Positions 32,011 through 39,246 of a DNA stretch of 40,505 bases are shown one piece after another. Made by a program: the position numbers and the translations under genes. Positions within the stretch are counted from its first letter, which is position 1. Each line of letters starts with the position of its first letter. The stretch lies in IMG/VR virus record IMGVR_UViG_3300006853_000008, positions 1 to 40,505 of that record; one strand, written 5' to 3'. The stretch comes from a virus. Under the pieces are notes generated by a model. It saw only the letters and a program-made list of their open reading frames with translations. It did not search any database and was not told the DNA's origin.

Positions 32011-32323
32011 TCGGGGGCGGGCTTGCGACGTTGCGAGACATCGCGCGCGGCTGACGCTGGCGCGCGCGCTTCGGTCCCATGTCGAGCAGTGCACGGATGT
32101 CCCGCGCTTTCCAGAAAGCTAGGCGCCCAATCTTGTGAGGCGCAGGGAACTGTCCGCTGGCGACGCCGCGAAACCAATGCGCCCGAGATACGGGCACATA
32201 CTGCAAAACTTCATCGAGTTTCAGCCACGCGGTGCCGGGAAGTTCCGGCGGGAAGGATCGCACCTGCAACGAGACGCGGCTGCGCGGCGCCTTCGTCAGT
32301 GCGGGAGTTTTCGTGGGAGTCAT
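32006..32323 (-). CDS. AlpA-like small HTH protein, excisionase candidate
   Basis: 105 aa. The core WLKLDEVLQYVPVSRAHWFRGVASGQFPAPHKIGRLAFWKARDIRALL (about 32-80) follows the AlpA/excisionase pattern, where a MerR-like HTH is followed by P-P-K-G-R-W/W-DI. AlpA-type proteins act as excision factors or activators of integrase genes. The gene lies directly downstream of the integrase on the same strand, but behind a terminator. It has its own upstream region with TGAGACT repeats. Basic tails on both sides may bind DNA. Confidence 0.82.
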   Translation of the reverse strand: MTPTKTPALTKAPRSRVSLQVRSFPPELPGTAWLKLDEVLQYVPVSRAHWFRGVASGQFPAPHKIGRLAFWKARDIRALLDMGPKRARQRQPRAMSRNVASPPPM

Positions 32324-32335
32324 GTTGGCTGTCTC

Positions 32336-32382
32336 CGTCTCAGGGAGTCTCAGTGGGACGCTGGTTGTACCCGCCAGTCTCA
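32336..32382 (-). repeat. TGAGACT array A, upstream of the AlpA-like gene
   Basis: On the minus strand TGAGACT-like heptamers lie at 32382-32376, 32352-32346 and 32342-32336 (the last TGAGACG). The spacings are 30 and 10 bp, multiples of one helical turn. They lie in the 5' region of the AlpA-like gene. Similar arrays B, C and D occur elsewhere. Confidence 0.7.
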
Positions 32383-32387
32383 GAAAA

Positions 32388-32412
32388 GGAAAGGGGGCGC
32401 GAATGCGCCCCC
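32388..32412 (-). terminator. integrase terminator
   Basis: An 8-bp perfect GC stem (32412-32405/32400-32393, loop GAAT) is followed on the minus strand by TTTCCTTTT. It lies about 30 nt after the integrase stop, so it should end the integrase transcript and insulate the AlpA-like gene. Confidence 0.8.
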
Positions 32413-32443
32413 TATCTACAGCGATACCTATCGGGCTAGACCG

Positions 32444-33868
32444 TTAGGCATTCAGTTGCGACGAGTGGCGATTGACTTGGGCAGAGGCGAACGCCGCCGC
32501 CATATCGACCCGCGAGGCGGGCAACTGCGCCGCGTTTCCAGCCGCGAGCACCGCGTCAATCTCATCCGCCCACCACTGCATCAGGCGCGCGCGTTCGGCC
32601 AAGAGCAGCCCACGGTGGGAGCCGTCTTTATCGCGCGTGTAGTGCGCGCGCACGCCCTCGGTTAGCTTGTGATCCTGCTGGAATTCAAGCGCGTGCTCCT
32701 CGGCGCGCGTGACGATATAGCGCGTGTATGCCGTGGTGGCGAACAGCGCGCGGAACCCGTGCACGGTGATGGCGCCGCGTTCGGCTGTCGTGCCGTCCCA
32801 GCCCAGCGCGCGCAGCCGCTGCAGCCACGTCCCCTCGCTGATCGGGTGGCACTCAGTGTGCCCGCGACCCATGAACCCGGGGAAAAGTAGCGGCGTCTGG
32901 CCCGTCACGGACTGCAGTTCGCGCAGTAGCTTGACGACGGTCGACGCCAGCGGCACGCGATACGGGGCATATGCCTTGCCGCGCATGTCCGCGCGTTTCT
33001 CGGTCGTGCGTTGCTTCGTGCCCTCGGTGAACGCTGGCACGATCATCGTGGCGCCGTGCGGGCCTTCCCACTGAATCCAGTCCCACCGCGCAGTGCGCAG
33101 AATCGACGGGCGCACGGTGAGATACGGCAGCATTTGCAGCGCGAGCTGGGTGGCGCGTTCGCCCTGACGAACTGCGCGCATGCTCGACACGTCCGCGAAA
33201 TACAGCGGCAACTGGTCGAGCTGCAGCGCTTCCCAGTGTTGCGAATCGCGCGGCGTCAGTTTCTCCACGACGCGATGCGCAGGATTCTCGCCGCGATAGT
33301 GACCCTCCGCGCGCGCGTATTCGTAAAGTTTTTCCAGCGCGTGGGCGACCTCGCGGGCGAACGATGGGCTCCGCGTGATCTCAAGGCCCCGGCAGAATTT
33401 CAGGACCGCCGGCATATCGAGCGCGTTCAACTTCTCGCGCATCAGCGGGCGCAAGTCATCGCTGGTCAGGATGCTGTGCGTCCGCGCGCCGTAGGCGGCG
33501 CCGACGCGCTGCGCGAACACGGGGAACCAGAGCAGGAATTCCGCGCCCAGCGTCGCCGAATTCTCGGCGCGGCGTTTTAGCTGCGCCTTGCGAATGCACT
33601 GGCCTTGGGCGAGCTGTGACTGCGCGACCTCGAATGCCGCCCACGCCTGCGCCAGCGTCAACTTGCCGAACTTGCCAAGGGTGTGCGTCTTGGCGACGCC
33701 TGCGGCGTTGCGGTAGTTGAATCGAAACGACTTGGCCCCCGTGGGCGACACGAACACGAACAGACCCCGCCCGAGAAAGTTGCGCCACGGCTTGTGGCGC
33801 GTCTCAAGGGCGCGGATGTCCTGATCGGTCAGGCAGGGAACGGACTTGCGAACACTTGCGGATGTCAT
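32444..33868 (-). CDS. int: P4-type tyrosine integrase
   Basis: 474 aa. The N-terminal DUF4102-like domain (FVFVSPTGAKSFRFNYRN...HTLGKFGKLTLAQA) is typical of P4-family integrases. A central core-binding domain and the catalytic domain follow. Visible catalytic residues are Arg253 (TVRPSILRTARW), His370 and Arg373 (HGFRALFAT), His400 (QQDHKL) and the nucleophile Tyr410 (RAHYTRD). The family tail RLMQWWADEID follows. It integrates the phage into the host chromosome, usually at a tRNA gene for this family. ATG 33868 is chosen for its GAGGAG site; the upstream frame runs through array B. Confidence 0.94.
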   Translation of the reverse strand: MTSASVRKSVPCLTDQDIRALETRHKPWRNFLGRGLFVFVSPTGAKSFRFNYRNAAGVAKTHTLGKFGKLTLAQAWAAFEVAQSQLAQGQCIRKAQLKRRAENSATLGAEFLLWFPVFAQRVGAAYGARTHSILTSDDLRPLMREKLNALDMPAVLKFCRGLEITRSPSFAREVAHALEKLYEYARAEGHYRGENPAHRVVEKLTPRDSQHWEALQLDQLPLYFADVSSMRAVRQGERATQLALQMLPYLTVRPSILRTARWDWIQWEGPHGATMIVPAFTEGTKQRTTEKRADMRGKAYAPYRVPLASTVVKLLRELQSVTGQTPLLFPGFMGRGHTECHPISEGTWLQRLRALGWDGTTAERGAITVHGFRALFATTAYTRYIVTRAEEHALEFQQDHKLTEGVRAHYTRDKDGSHRGLLLAERARLMQWWADEIDAVLAAGNAAQLPASRVDMAAAFASAQVNRHSSQLNA

Positions 33869-33952
33869 TGTCGAAATCTCCTCGGTATGGGTATCGGGGC
33901 CCCGGGAATTCCTACTAATTGAGAGATTCCCAGAGTACGAAACAGCTACGCG

Positions 33953-33969
33953 AGAGACCAACTGAGACT
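33953..33969 (+). repeat. TGAGACT array B, upstream of the integrase
   Basis: AGAGACC at 33953 and TGAGACT at 33963 are 10 bp apart. The 16-mer GAGACCAACTGAGACT (33954-33969) is repeated exactly at 40238-40253. It lies 85 bp upstream of the integrase start and just before a rightward promoter. Confidence 0.75.
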
Positions 33970-33974
33970 CAAGA

Positions 33975-34003
33975 CTGACGTAAGTCACTGAGGGCGTTAC
34001 AAT
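33975..34003 (+). promoter_or_regulatory. probable rightward sigma70-type promoter
   Basis: CTGACG (33975-33980) and TACAAT (33998-34003) are separated by 17 bp. They match the -35 consensus at four and the -10 consensus at five of six bases. It would drive the genes from 34383. Array B lies immediately upstream. Confidence 0.55.
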
Positions 34004-34382
34004 CAAGCGCGTGGCTGATCGAACGCATAGGATGATGGTTGCTTATGGGGATTGCAATCATTTGCCCGGGTAGTGTTGGCGGATCAAGTGGTTAGCCGAT
34101 CCTGACTGGGTATTCCCACGTCTCCCGATTCCTATTCTTATGCGACTCGCTGAGACTCGCTGAGATTCAGTAGGACTCAGGGACACATTATATATGGCGC
34201 AGGCGTCGGCTGGCAGCTACGATTCGACCCGCCCCCCTTGCATCAGCCGCGCACTGCGCAGCGCTGGAAGCGTCGGGGGTGCGCGTCAAACGATCCCAGA
34301 ACGCACGTGGGCGACGATGCCCGCCACCCCCGACTTCCGCGCTGGGGTCGTCTGACGCGTCCTAAAACGCGAGGGAGTGCGA
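34004..34382. other. non-coding region right of the integrase; possible attP/regulatory region
   Basis: No gene is supported in these about 380 bp. It holds array C (34141-34177), an AT-rich TTATATAT at 34188-34195 that could be a -10 element, and a GC-rich stretch up to the ribosome site at 34371. A phage attachment site often lies beside the integrase. I could not identify a core without a host sequence, and a tRNA 3' end is not recognisable. Confidence 0.5.
34141..34177 (+). repeat. TGAGACT array C
   Basis: Four heptamers start exactly 10 bp apart: TGCGACT (34141), TGAGACT (34151), TGAGATT (34161) and TAGGACT (34171). The exact one-turn period suggests cooperative binding on one face of the helix by an integrase, excisionase or repressor. 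Confidence 0.72.
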
Positions 34383-34685
34383 ATGGATCAGCCGAACCCC
34401 GAGACGTGCGAACACTGCGGCGAGCCCGTGCTGCCGAGTGAACGCGCCGACAATTCCCAGCCGTTCCACCACGAGTGCCTGTTCCGCGTGCTGTGCGGTT
34501 CGGTCGCGCACGTGCTGCGCCGCTGTTCGTGTTTCGTCCCGGGCTCCGAGGACGGTGACCCGCCGTTCATGAGCAAGCGCAACGCCGCGCGCGCCGCGAT
34601 CCAGACCCAGCGGCTGGTCGACTCTCTGCTCGGCGGAGCGGAAGCAACCCGTGAGGAGCCCACATGCCCGAAGCCCCCGCACTGA
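34383..34685 (+). CDS. zinc-ribbon-like hypothetical protein
   Basis: 100 aa with a GGGAG ribosome site. The N-terminus shows CEHCGEPVLPSERADNSQPFHHECLFRVLCG, a treble-clef-like Cys/His pattern (CxxC...HxxC), then CSC further on. The remainder is helical. This type of small zinc protein is frequent in phage early operons. First gene of the rightward right-arm block. The frame also allows GTG 34377, but that would overlap the ribosome site. Confidence 0.7.
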   Translation: MDQPNPETCEHCGEPVLPSERADNSQPFHHECLFRVLCGSVAHVLRRCSCFVPGSEDGDPPFMSKRNAARAAIQTQRLVDSLLGGAEATREEPTCPKPPH

Positions 34686-34870
34686 CGACTGACGAGGCGC
34701 GGCGCCACCGCGAATTTTGCGAGCAGGCAATCCTGCGCCAGTTGCACGAGCTGCAGAAAATCACCGGGCTCGACATCGCGCGCGTGGAAGTGCTGGTGAT
34801 CGTGGAAGCCGACTTGCACGAGGAACCGAAGCGCGTGCCGTTCTCCGTGCGCATCGATCTCGCGGTATGA
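34664..34870 (+). CDS. small hypothetical protein
   Basis: 68 aa with GAGGAG before the ATG. A helix (EARRHREFCEQAILRQLHELQKITGL) is followed by a beta hairpin (RVEVLVIVEADL...VPFSVRIDLAV). It overlaps the previous gene by 22 nt and the HigA-like gene by 4 nt. It occupies the place of a HigB toxin but shows none of the RelE/HigB features. No family is recognised. Confidence 0.65.
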   Translation: MPEAPALTTDEARRHREFCEQAILRQLHELQKITGLDIARVEVLVIVEADLHEEPKRVPFSVRIDLAV

Positions 34871-35196
34871 CTGACGCGCAGCGAGACCCGCGACGGCGCC
34901 CGACACATCCGGGCGAAGTTCTCCGCGAGGACGTGCTGCCCGCGCTCGGATGGACGCAGGAAAAATTCGCCGAACGTCTCGGCGTCACGCGCGTCACCGT
35001 CGCGCGGCTGCTGCTGGAACACGCGGCGCTCAGCCCGACGATGGCACTGCGGCTGAATCGCCTGCTGGGTACCGCGCCGGAAGTCTGGTTGGCGATGCAA
35101 TCCGAATGCGACATGTGGGACGCACGGCAGATGGCCGTGACGTTGAACGCCATCCGTCCGCTGACGGCGCGCGAACGGGCGCGCCTCCGAAAGTGA
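34867..35196 (+). CDS. HigA/VapI-like XRE antitoxin-type regulator
   Basis: 109 aa. The sequence THPGEVLREDVLPALGWTQEKFAERLGVTRVTVARLLLEHAALSPTMALRLNRLLGT is the classic HigA-type HTH domain, followed by WLAMQSECDMWDA. No toxin gene flanks it, so it is probably used as a regulator, or as a defence against a host HigB. The ATG at 34867 overlaps the previous stop. A small HTH-less HigA-like protein at 4802 could be a distant counterpart. Confidence 0.88.
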   Translation: MTDAQRDPRRRPTHPGEVLREDVLPALGWTQEKFAERLGVTRVTVARLLLEHAALSPTMALRLNRLLGTAPEVWLAMQSECDMWDARQMAVTLNAIRPLTARERARLRK

Positions 35197-35297
35197 ACAC
35201 AAGGGATTGTGTTGCCGCTCGCCGCGCGTCGGCTGTGGATATCTTGCGGGCTTCCCGTGAACTGCTTAACGCAACCAGAATTTCCTACGCTTGTTAG
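35193..35297 (+). CDS. possible 34-aa peptide after HigA-like gene
   Basis: A GTG in stop-start overlap with the HigA-like gene opens a frame encoding an Ala/Arg-rich peptide (CVAARRASAVDILRASRELL). It might be a translated peptide or merely chance. Confidence is low because there is no motif and no independent ribosome site. Confidence 0.2.
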   Translation: MNTRDCVAARRASAVDILRASRELLNATRISYAC

Positions 35298-35476
35298 CCC
35301 GCTCTCTAGCTCTTACGCGCGCGGAGAAAAAGGTTCCCGCGCGCGCGCGCCCGGAGTCCTAGGAAACGTTCTTATCCGGAGTATTACCCTGTAAATCTCT
35401 GTAGCAGGGAGCCGCCTTTCGGTGGACAACCGCGATGCGTGCGGACCTGCGAACACAAGATGTGGTGGTCGACAGC
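35197..35476. other. non-coding region with DnaA-box-like words and a CG tract
   Basis: Apart from the possible short peptide this stretch has no gene. It contains TGTGGATAT (35234-35242) and TTATCCGGA (35372-35380), both near the DnaA-box consensus. It also has a 14-bp alternating CG tract at about 35338-35351 that could be prone to Z-form. These are weak hints of an origin or control region; chance is possible. Confidence 0.35.
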
Positions 35477-35731
35477 ATGAACACGCCCGCACCGATGACG
35501 CTCGACGAAGCGCGCAAGAAGTTTCCGCCGATATGGACGGTCTACGAGAACCCACGCGACTACCCGGGCAAGTGGGTCGTGCGCATGTGGTGGGGTGAGA
35601 ACCCGGAGCCGGAAGCTGGCGTATGCGATTCGCTGGAGCTGGCGCGCGCGCTGATCCGCGACGCTGGCGGGAGCTTCTGCCTCAACCGTGCACCGGCCGA
35701 TGATCCGGCGATTCACGAGAGCTGGATTTAG
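35477..35731 (+). CDS. hypothetical protein
   Basis: 84 aa. The sequence (FPPIWTVYENPRDYPGKWVVRMWWGE, then SLELARALIRDAGG) is protein-like and resembles a family of small phage proteins with the YP-W-VR strand. The function is unknown. The start is uncertain: ATG 35477 lacks a good ribosome site, ATG 35435 would add 14 residues. An antisense frame (35384-35824) is considered less likely. Confidence 0.65.
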   Translation: MNTPAPMTLDEARKKFPPIWTVYENPRDYPGKWVVRMWWGENPEPEAGVCDSLELARALIRDAGGSFCLNRAPADDPAIHESWI

Positions 35732-36081
35732 CCGGGCCATATCTCTGTCACGAGAATGGAATTTGTGACATCGGCTACAATCGCCATGCTGCAGCCGGGG
35801 TGGATGCGCGGGGTTTCGTGACACTTGTCCTGTCTCCGAACACCGACTCCGCCTCGGCTGTCGCATTCGTGACCTAGGAAAAACCCGGATTGCAATCTAG
35901 TTAGGACTATGCCGACCTCGATACTCATCGGCTTTGACGGTTTAACAATCGTTTCTAACTGATTGACGATTGCGTAAATCTATTTACGCGAACTTAATCG
36001 CAGTGTAAGAATCAAACCACTCCGAGTGGCGTCTCAGTTGCTTGCTTGCCGCTCCAATACGAACGACAACGGGGATGTCAC
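35732..36081. promoter_or_regulatory. AT-rich control region before the right-arm operon
   Basis: A 350-bp gene-free stretch, clearly richer in AT than the rest near 35880-36020. It holds a perfect 18-bp palindrome (GCGTAAAT, CT, ATTTACGC; 35972-35989). It also has an inverted repeat CAATCGT/ACGATTG (35946-35952 and 35966-35972) and TACAAT at 35776-35781. A 14-bp copy (35825-35838) of the leader of the leftward operon is also present. It most likely contains the promoter and operator of the operon that begins at 36082. Confidence 0.6.
35972..35989. promoter_or_regulatory. 18-bp palindrome (GCGTAAAT-CT-ATTTACGC)
   Basis: Perfect 8-bp arms around CT, in the AT-rich region 93 bp upstream of the double-AlpA regulator gene. 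Typical of a dimeric repressor operator. No second copy was noticed, so the binding protein is unknown. Confidence 0.6.
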
Positions 36082-36582
36082 GTGCTATTTGCCGAGCGGA
36101 TGCTGGCGCAACTGCGCGCGAAGGGTGAGAAAAGACTCTTGACCACGGCCGAAGTCCGCACGCTGACGGGAATTTCCCCGCAGCAGTGGCAGCGCTTCGG
36201 AAGAAACCCCCGATTTCCAGTCCGCCGCCACGTTGGCCGCCAGTGGTGCGTCAACGCCCACGACCTCGCGGACTTCCTCGCCCACCTGAACACCGTGGCC
36301 GAGGGCATGACCATCAGCGAAGTCGCCGCCTACGCGCGAACCACGACTTACACGCTCCACGATCTCGCGGCGAACGGTAGTTTGCCCAAGCCCATCGGCA
36401 CGCTGTACGGCCGGGCGCGCTACGCCCGCGCGGACATCGAAGCGTGGCAGAGCGAAAGACTCGGCGGCTTAGAGCCGCCGGACATCGAGTCCGCCAAGGC
36501 CGCTAAAAAAAAAGTGACGCGGTTGATTCCGCGCGGGGAAAGACATGGCGAAGCGAAAAGCAGCGCGCGCGCGCAAGGATGA
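36082..36582 (+). CDS. regulator with two AlpA/HTH_17-like domains
   Basis: 166 aa from GTG 36082 (GGGGA 6 nt upstream; the open frame also allows TTG 36046). The first HTH region is LLTTAEVRTLTGISPQQWQRFGRNPRFPVRRHVGRQWCVNAHDLADFL. The second is TISEVAAYARTTTYTLHDLAANGSLPKPIGTLYGRARYARADIEAW. Both follow the AlpA/excisionase layout, so it is a tandem domain DNA-binding protein. The basic C-terminal tail may add contacts. It heads the right-arm operon and may regulate it through the palindrome at 35972. Confidence 0.82.
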   Translation: MLFAERMLAQLRAKGEKRLLTTAEVRTLTGISPQQWQRFGRNPRFPVRRHVGRQWCVNAHDLADFLAHLNTVAEGMTISEVAAYARTTTYTLHDLAANGSLPKPIGTLYGRARYARADIEAWQSERLGGLEPPDIESAKAAKKKVTRLIPRGERHGEAKSSARAQG

Positions 36583-36721
36583 AATCTTAACGCTGAATCT
36601 GCCGCGCCCGCTCTGGAAGGTCATTCGAGAGGCGGCGCGCGTCGCGGGTCTCACGACCGATCAGGTGGTGAGCGCCGTCCTGGCGGTCGCGCTGGTGACG
36701 AACGCGGAGAAAAAGCCATGA
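36545..36721 (+). CDS. small ribbon-helix-helix-like protein
   Basis: 58 aa, ATG 36545 with GGGGAAAG upstream, overlapping the regulator gene by 38 nt in another frame. A basic N-terminus (AKRKAARARKDEI) precedes LTLNLPRPLWKVIREAARVAGLTTDQVVSAVL. This matches the strand-helix-helix layout of Arc/MetJ-type DNA-binding proteins. It ends in an overlap with the next ATG. It is probably a DNA-binding or partner protein. Confidence 0.65.
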   Translation: MAKRKAARARKDEILTLNLPRPLWKVIREAARVAGLTTDQVVSAVLAVALVTNAEKKP

Positions 36722-36954
36722 CGCCCGGCGACGAGCTGCGCCACGCGCGGGCGAAAGCGCGTTGCGAGCAGGCTGGCCGATTGCTTCGCCGCTCGCTGCA
36801 TTGTTCGGCCGCGTCCGCCGTTCTCGGCATCGTGGCTGGCGTGCTGATTATCTGGCGTCGCGATCTCGCGGGCGCGTGGATGCTCATCGCGGGTGCGTTC
36901 GGGTTGAACTTCGCGAGCCAGCGCTACAGCCGGCGCGCACGGGAGCTGCTATGA
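36718..36954 (+). CDS. membrane protein, two helices
   Basis: 78 aa. A basic N-terminal helix (ELRHARAKARCEQAGRLLRRSL) precedes two membrane segments (SAASAVLGIVAGVLIIW and AGAWMLIAGAFGLNFAS) and a basic end (QRYSRRARELL). It starts and ends in 4-nt overlaps. Small inner membrane proteins in early phage operons can alter the host envelope or exclude other phages, but nothing specific can be shown. Confidence 0.7.
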   Translation: MTPGDELRHARAKARCEQAGRLLRRSLHCSAASAVLGIVAGVLIIWRRDLAGAWMLIAGAFGLNFASQRYSRRARELL

Positions 36955-37622
36955 CTCGCCAATGTCTGCGGCCGGAACTTGCCGCCATCGTGCCGCCGCG
37001 TATGTGCCAGCGACCCGTCGACCATCGCGGCTACACGGTGCCGTGGTTCGTCGAATGGATCGACGGGAAGCCCGACTTCCGCGTGATGGACCGCCGCAAA
37101 TTTTTCCTCGCGATCAACAATCGCCTGTGCTGGCTGTGCGGCGAAAAACTCGGCGTGTTCATGACGTTTTGCATTGGCCCGATGTGCGTGGTCAACCGCA
37201 TCACGAGCGAGCCGCCGTGCCACCTGGAATGTGCCGAGTACGCCGCGAAGGGCTGCCCGTTTCTCACCATCCCCACGGCGAAGTACCGCACGCCGAACTT
37301 GCCGGAAGGCTGGTCGGAAACGCCGGGCATGCTGCAACACAATCCCACCGCCTGCGCGCTCTACACCACCCGCAAGTACACGGCGCGCCGCGTCTCCGAT
37401 GGCGATAACGAGGGCGTGCTGCTCTCACTGGGTGAGCCGGAGACCATCACGTTTTGGCACCGGGGCCGACTCGCAACGCGCGAGGAAACCATCGCGGCCA
37501 TGAACGTCGGTCTGCCGCACTTGCGCGCCGCCGCCGAATCGGACGGGCCGGACGCGGTAAAGGTTCTGGAACAGCGGCTGCAGTACGCGCAGCAATATCT
37601 ACCCGCCGAGGCCAGCGCGTGA
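36951..37622 (+). CDS. Cys-rich zinc-binding-like phage protein
   Basis: 223 aa. The middle holds LCWLCGEKLG...FCIGPMCVVNRITSEPPCHLECAEYAAKGCPF, with at least seven Cys and one His. This suggests one or two zinc sites. The later part (CALYTTRKYTARRVSDGDNEGVLLSLGEPETITFWHRGRLATREE) is mixed alpha/beta. Similar proteins recur in GC-rich phages without a known role. It may bind nucleic acid or act as an RNA or protein modifier. ATG 36951 overlaps the previous stop. Confidence 0.75.
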   Translation: MTRQCLRPELAAIVPPRMCQRPVDHRGYTVPWFVEWIDGKPDFRVMDRRKFFLAINNRLCWLCGEKLGVFMTFCIGPMCVVNRITSEPPCHLECAEYAAKGCPFLTIPTAKYRTPNLPEGWSETPGMLQHNPTACALYTTRKYTARRVSDGDNEGVLLSLGEPETITFWHRGRLATREETIAAMNVGLPHLRAAAESDGPDAVKVLEQRLQYAQQYLPAEASA

Positions 37623-37903
37623 ATTCTACCAACACCACGCCGCCGCTCGCGCACCTGCTGGAAGTGCAAGCCCGATTGTTAGACGCGTATCTGTCTCAGA
37701 ATCTCGGGAAGCGGTTCGCCTATGTGATTTACGTGGTGCCCGTCGATCTCTCCGGCCCGGTCGCGGGCGTCAGCAACTGTCACGCCCCGCTGATCGAAGC
37801 GGGCGCCGACTTCGCCACGCGTCAGTTCTCGCGGCTGACGCCCGGCGCGACGCTGGAAGTGGAAGGCGGGCCGCATGCGGTGCAAGGGTTACCCGATGCA
37901 TGA
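37619..37903 (+). CDS. hypothetical protein
   Basis: 94 aa from GTG 37619, overlapping the previous stop. A helix (LLEVQARLLDAYLSQNLGKRFAYVIYVVP) is followed by a short segment with a Cys-His pair (SNCHAPLIEAG) and a beta end. No family is recognised. It overlaps the next gene by 8 nt. Confidence 0.62.
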   Translation: MNSTNTTPPLAHLLEVQARLLDAYLSQNLGKRFAYVIYVVPVDLSGPVAGVSNCHAPLIEAGADFATRQFSRLTPGATLEVEGGPHAVQGLPDA

Positions 37904-38159
37904 GATTGACGCGGAAGAAGCGATGCGGCGCTCAACCGCGCTCGCGGATCAAATTCGCCCGCTGCTGTCGGGTCACGGTCCCGAAGTGCAAGGGGCGGCG
38001 CTGGTGCAGTTAGTCGCCTTGCACTTGGTCGGGCATCCCGCGCAGGCGCGCGAAAGCGTGCTCGCGATGCATAACGACGCGGTGCGCTCGCTGATTCCGG
38101 TTGTGGAGGAAGAATTGTTCGGCACCGCAGGCCACCCGGGAAACACCAATGTCAACTAA
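37896..38159 (+). CDS. helical hypothetical protein
   Basis: 87 aa; ATG 37896 chosen, ATG 37875 also in frame. Entirely helical (DAEEAMRRSTALADQIRPLL...ALVQLVALHLVGHPAQARESVLAMHNDAVRSLIPVVEEEL). This looks like a small alpha-helical bundle with the composition of a protein-protein adaptor. The function is unknown. Confidence 0.62.
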   Translation: MHEIDAEEAMRRSTALADQIRPLLSGHGPEVQGAALVQLVALHLVGHPAQARESVLAMHNDAVRSLIPVVEEELFGTAGHPGNTNVN

Positions 38160-38406
38160 CCCAGTCTCCGAAGCCGAGGAAGGCGCCGTCCGCCGCGTGA
38201 TGACCGCCACGGCGAAAGTCTTGCAGCGCGAGCTGCGCGAAGTCAGCGATGGCGACCGCGTGGTGCTGCTGATCACGCTGCCGCCCGGCCGGCAGGGTCG
38301 CGTGCACGCACTCGGCGACTTTGAGAACGCCTACGAGCTGCGCAACTTCCTCGAATACGTGCTGGCGAACATGGACCGCGAAAAGTCCACGTGGAACGTC
38401 CCATGA
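38149..38406 (+). CDS. hypothetical protein
   Basis: 85 aa. A helical N-terminus (VRRVMTATAKVLQRELREVSDGDRVVLLITLPPG) leads to a short beta strand and a C-terminal helix (NAYELRNFLEYVLANMDRE). It overlaps the preceding gene by 11 nt and the following by 4 nt. No known family. Part of the chain of short genes of the right-arm operon. Confidence 0.62.
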   Translation: MSTNPVSEAEEGAVRRVMTATAKVLQRELREVSDGDRVVLLITLPPGRQGRVHALGDFENAYELRNFLEYVLANMDREKSTWNVP

Positions 38407-38597
38407 GGCGCGAACGCGAAGGGCAAGAGCCCGAGACGCGCGTCGGCATTTGCTGGGGCTGCCAGTCCGACGCCTTGGCGCTGTTCAAGGTGCCATCTAT
38501 CTACCGCTATCGATGCGCCGAATGCTTCGAGCGGGAGACGGGCTACCGCCATCACCTCTCGCCGCCGCGCGAACGCCCGCGCATTGAACTGCTATGA
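38403..38597 (+). CDS. small zinc-ribbon-like protein
   Basis: 64 aa, starting ATGA over the previous stop. CWGCQSDALALFKVPSIYRYRCAEC is a CxxC...CxxC zinc-ribbon pattern with a short loop, followed by a basic tail (RHHLSPPRERPR). It probably binds nucleic acid or a protein partner. It overlaps the next gene by 4 nt. Confidence 0.68.
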   Translation: MRREREGQEPETRVGICWGCQSDALALFKVPSIYRYRCAECFERETGYRHHLSPPRERPRIELL

Positions 38598-38815
38598 GCA
38601 CGTACTCCACCAGCAAGTACAAGATTGCCCGCAACGATTACGTCTGCCTCGATTGCGATGCCACGATCCCGAACGGGACGGAGCATCTAGCTTTCCAAGT
38701 GGGCCAGCGGCACACCACGCGTATCTGCCTCGCTTGCAGCGTGAAGCGCGGCGCGAGCGGCGCGCCACTGTGGTACTGCGCGGCGACTCTCGAACGCTGC
38801 GGCGTCAGCCCATGA
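38594..38815 (+). CDS. small zinc-ribbon-like protein
   Basis: 73 aa. The pattern is VCLDCDATIPNGTEHLAF...HTTRICLACSVKRG, with CxxC pairs at both ends of a beta hairpin, like DksA/TraR-type or treble-clef zinc proteins. WYCAATLERC follows at the C-terminus. It overlaps both neighbours by 4 nt. The role is unknown. Confidence 0.68.
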   Translation: MSTYSTSKYKIARNDYVCLDCDATIPNGTEHLAFQVGQRHTTRICLACSVKRGASGAPLWYCAATLERCGVSP

Positions 38816-39246
38816 GCCGCGCGCGGGTGTATGCGGAACGCACCGACGTTCCGGTAGATCGTTCCAAAAGCGAGATTGAACGCATGTTGCACGCGGCCGG
38901 CGCCGAACGGTTCGCCACGCTGATGACGAAGGAAAGCGCGGCGGTGGCGTTCGCGATTGGCGGGCGAAATTATCGTTTCGTGGTGCCGCTGCCGCAGTTC
39001 TCGAAAGCTGTGCCCGGTCGCAGCTATACGACCGTGGATCAGCGGACGCGTCAGCGCTGGCGCGCGCTGTCGCTGGTCATCAAGGCGAAACTAGAAGCGG
39101 GCCGCAGCGGCATCACGTCGCTGGAAACGGAACTGCTGCCCTATGCGGTGCTGCCGGGCGGTCGCACGGTCGCGGACGAAGCGCTGCCCGCATTGAAGCG
39201 GGCTTACGAATCCGGCCGCGACGTGCCGTTACTTCCCGGGGTCTAA
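38812..39246 (+). CDS. hypothetical protein, last gene of the right-arm operon
   Basis: 144 aa. An N-terminal helix (DRSKSEIERMLHAAGAERFATLMTKESAAVAFAIGGRNYRFVVPLP) is followed by a central segment (QRTRQRWRALSLVIKAKLEAGRSGITSLETELLPYAVL), a layout frequently seen in phage proteins of unknown role. The end is Pro-rich and overlaps by 4 nt the stop of the convergent regulator gene. There is no room for a terminator between them. Confidence 0.7.
   Translation: MSRARVYAERTDVPVDRSKSEIERMLHAAGAERFATLMTKESAAVAFAIGGRNYRFVVPLPQFSKAVPGRSYTTVDQRTRQRWRALSLVIKAKLEAGRSGITSLETELLPYAVLPGGRTVADEALPALKRAYESGRDVPLLPGV

Noticed and set aside
34200-34260. tRNA 3'-end-like words as an attP core near the integrase
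   Set aside because: The TTCGA-containing stretch does not form a T-arm and no host sequence is available for comparison.
35728-35928. 66-aa minus-strand ORF in the control region
   Set aside because: No ribosome site at its start and no protein-like pattern; it overlaps clear regulatory dyads.
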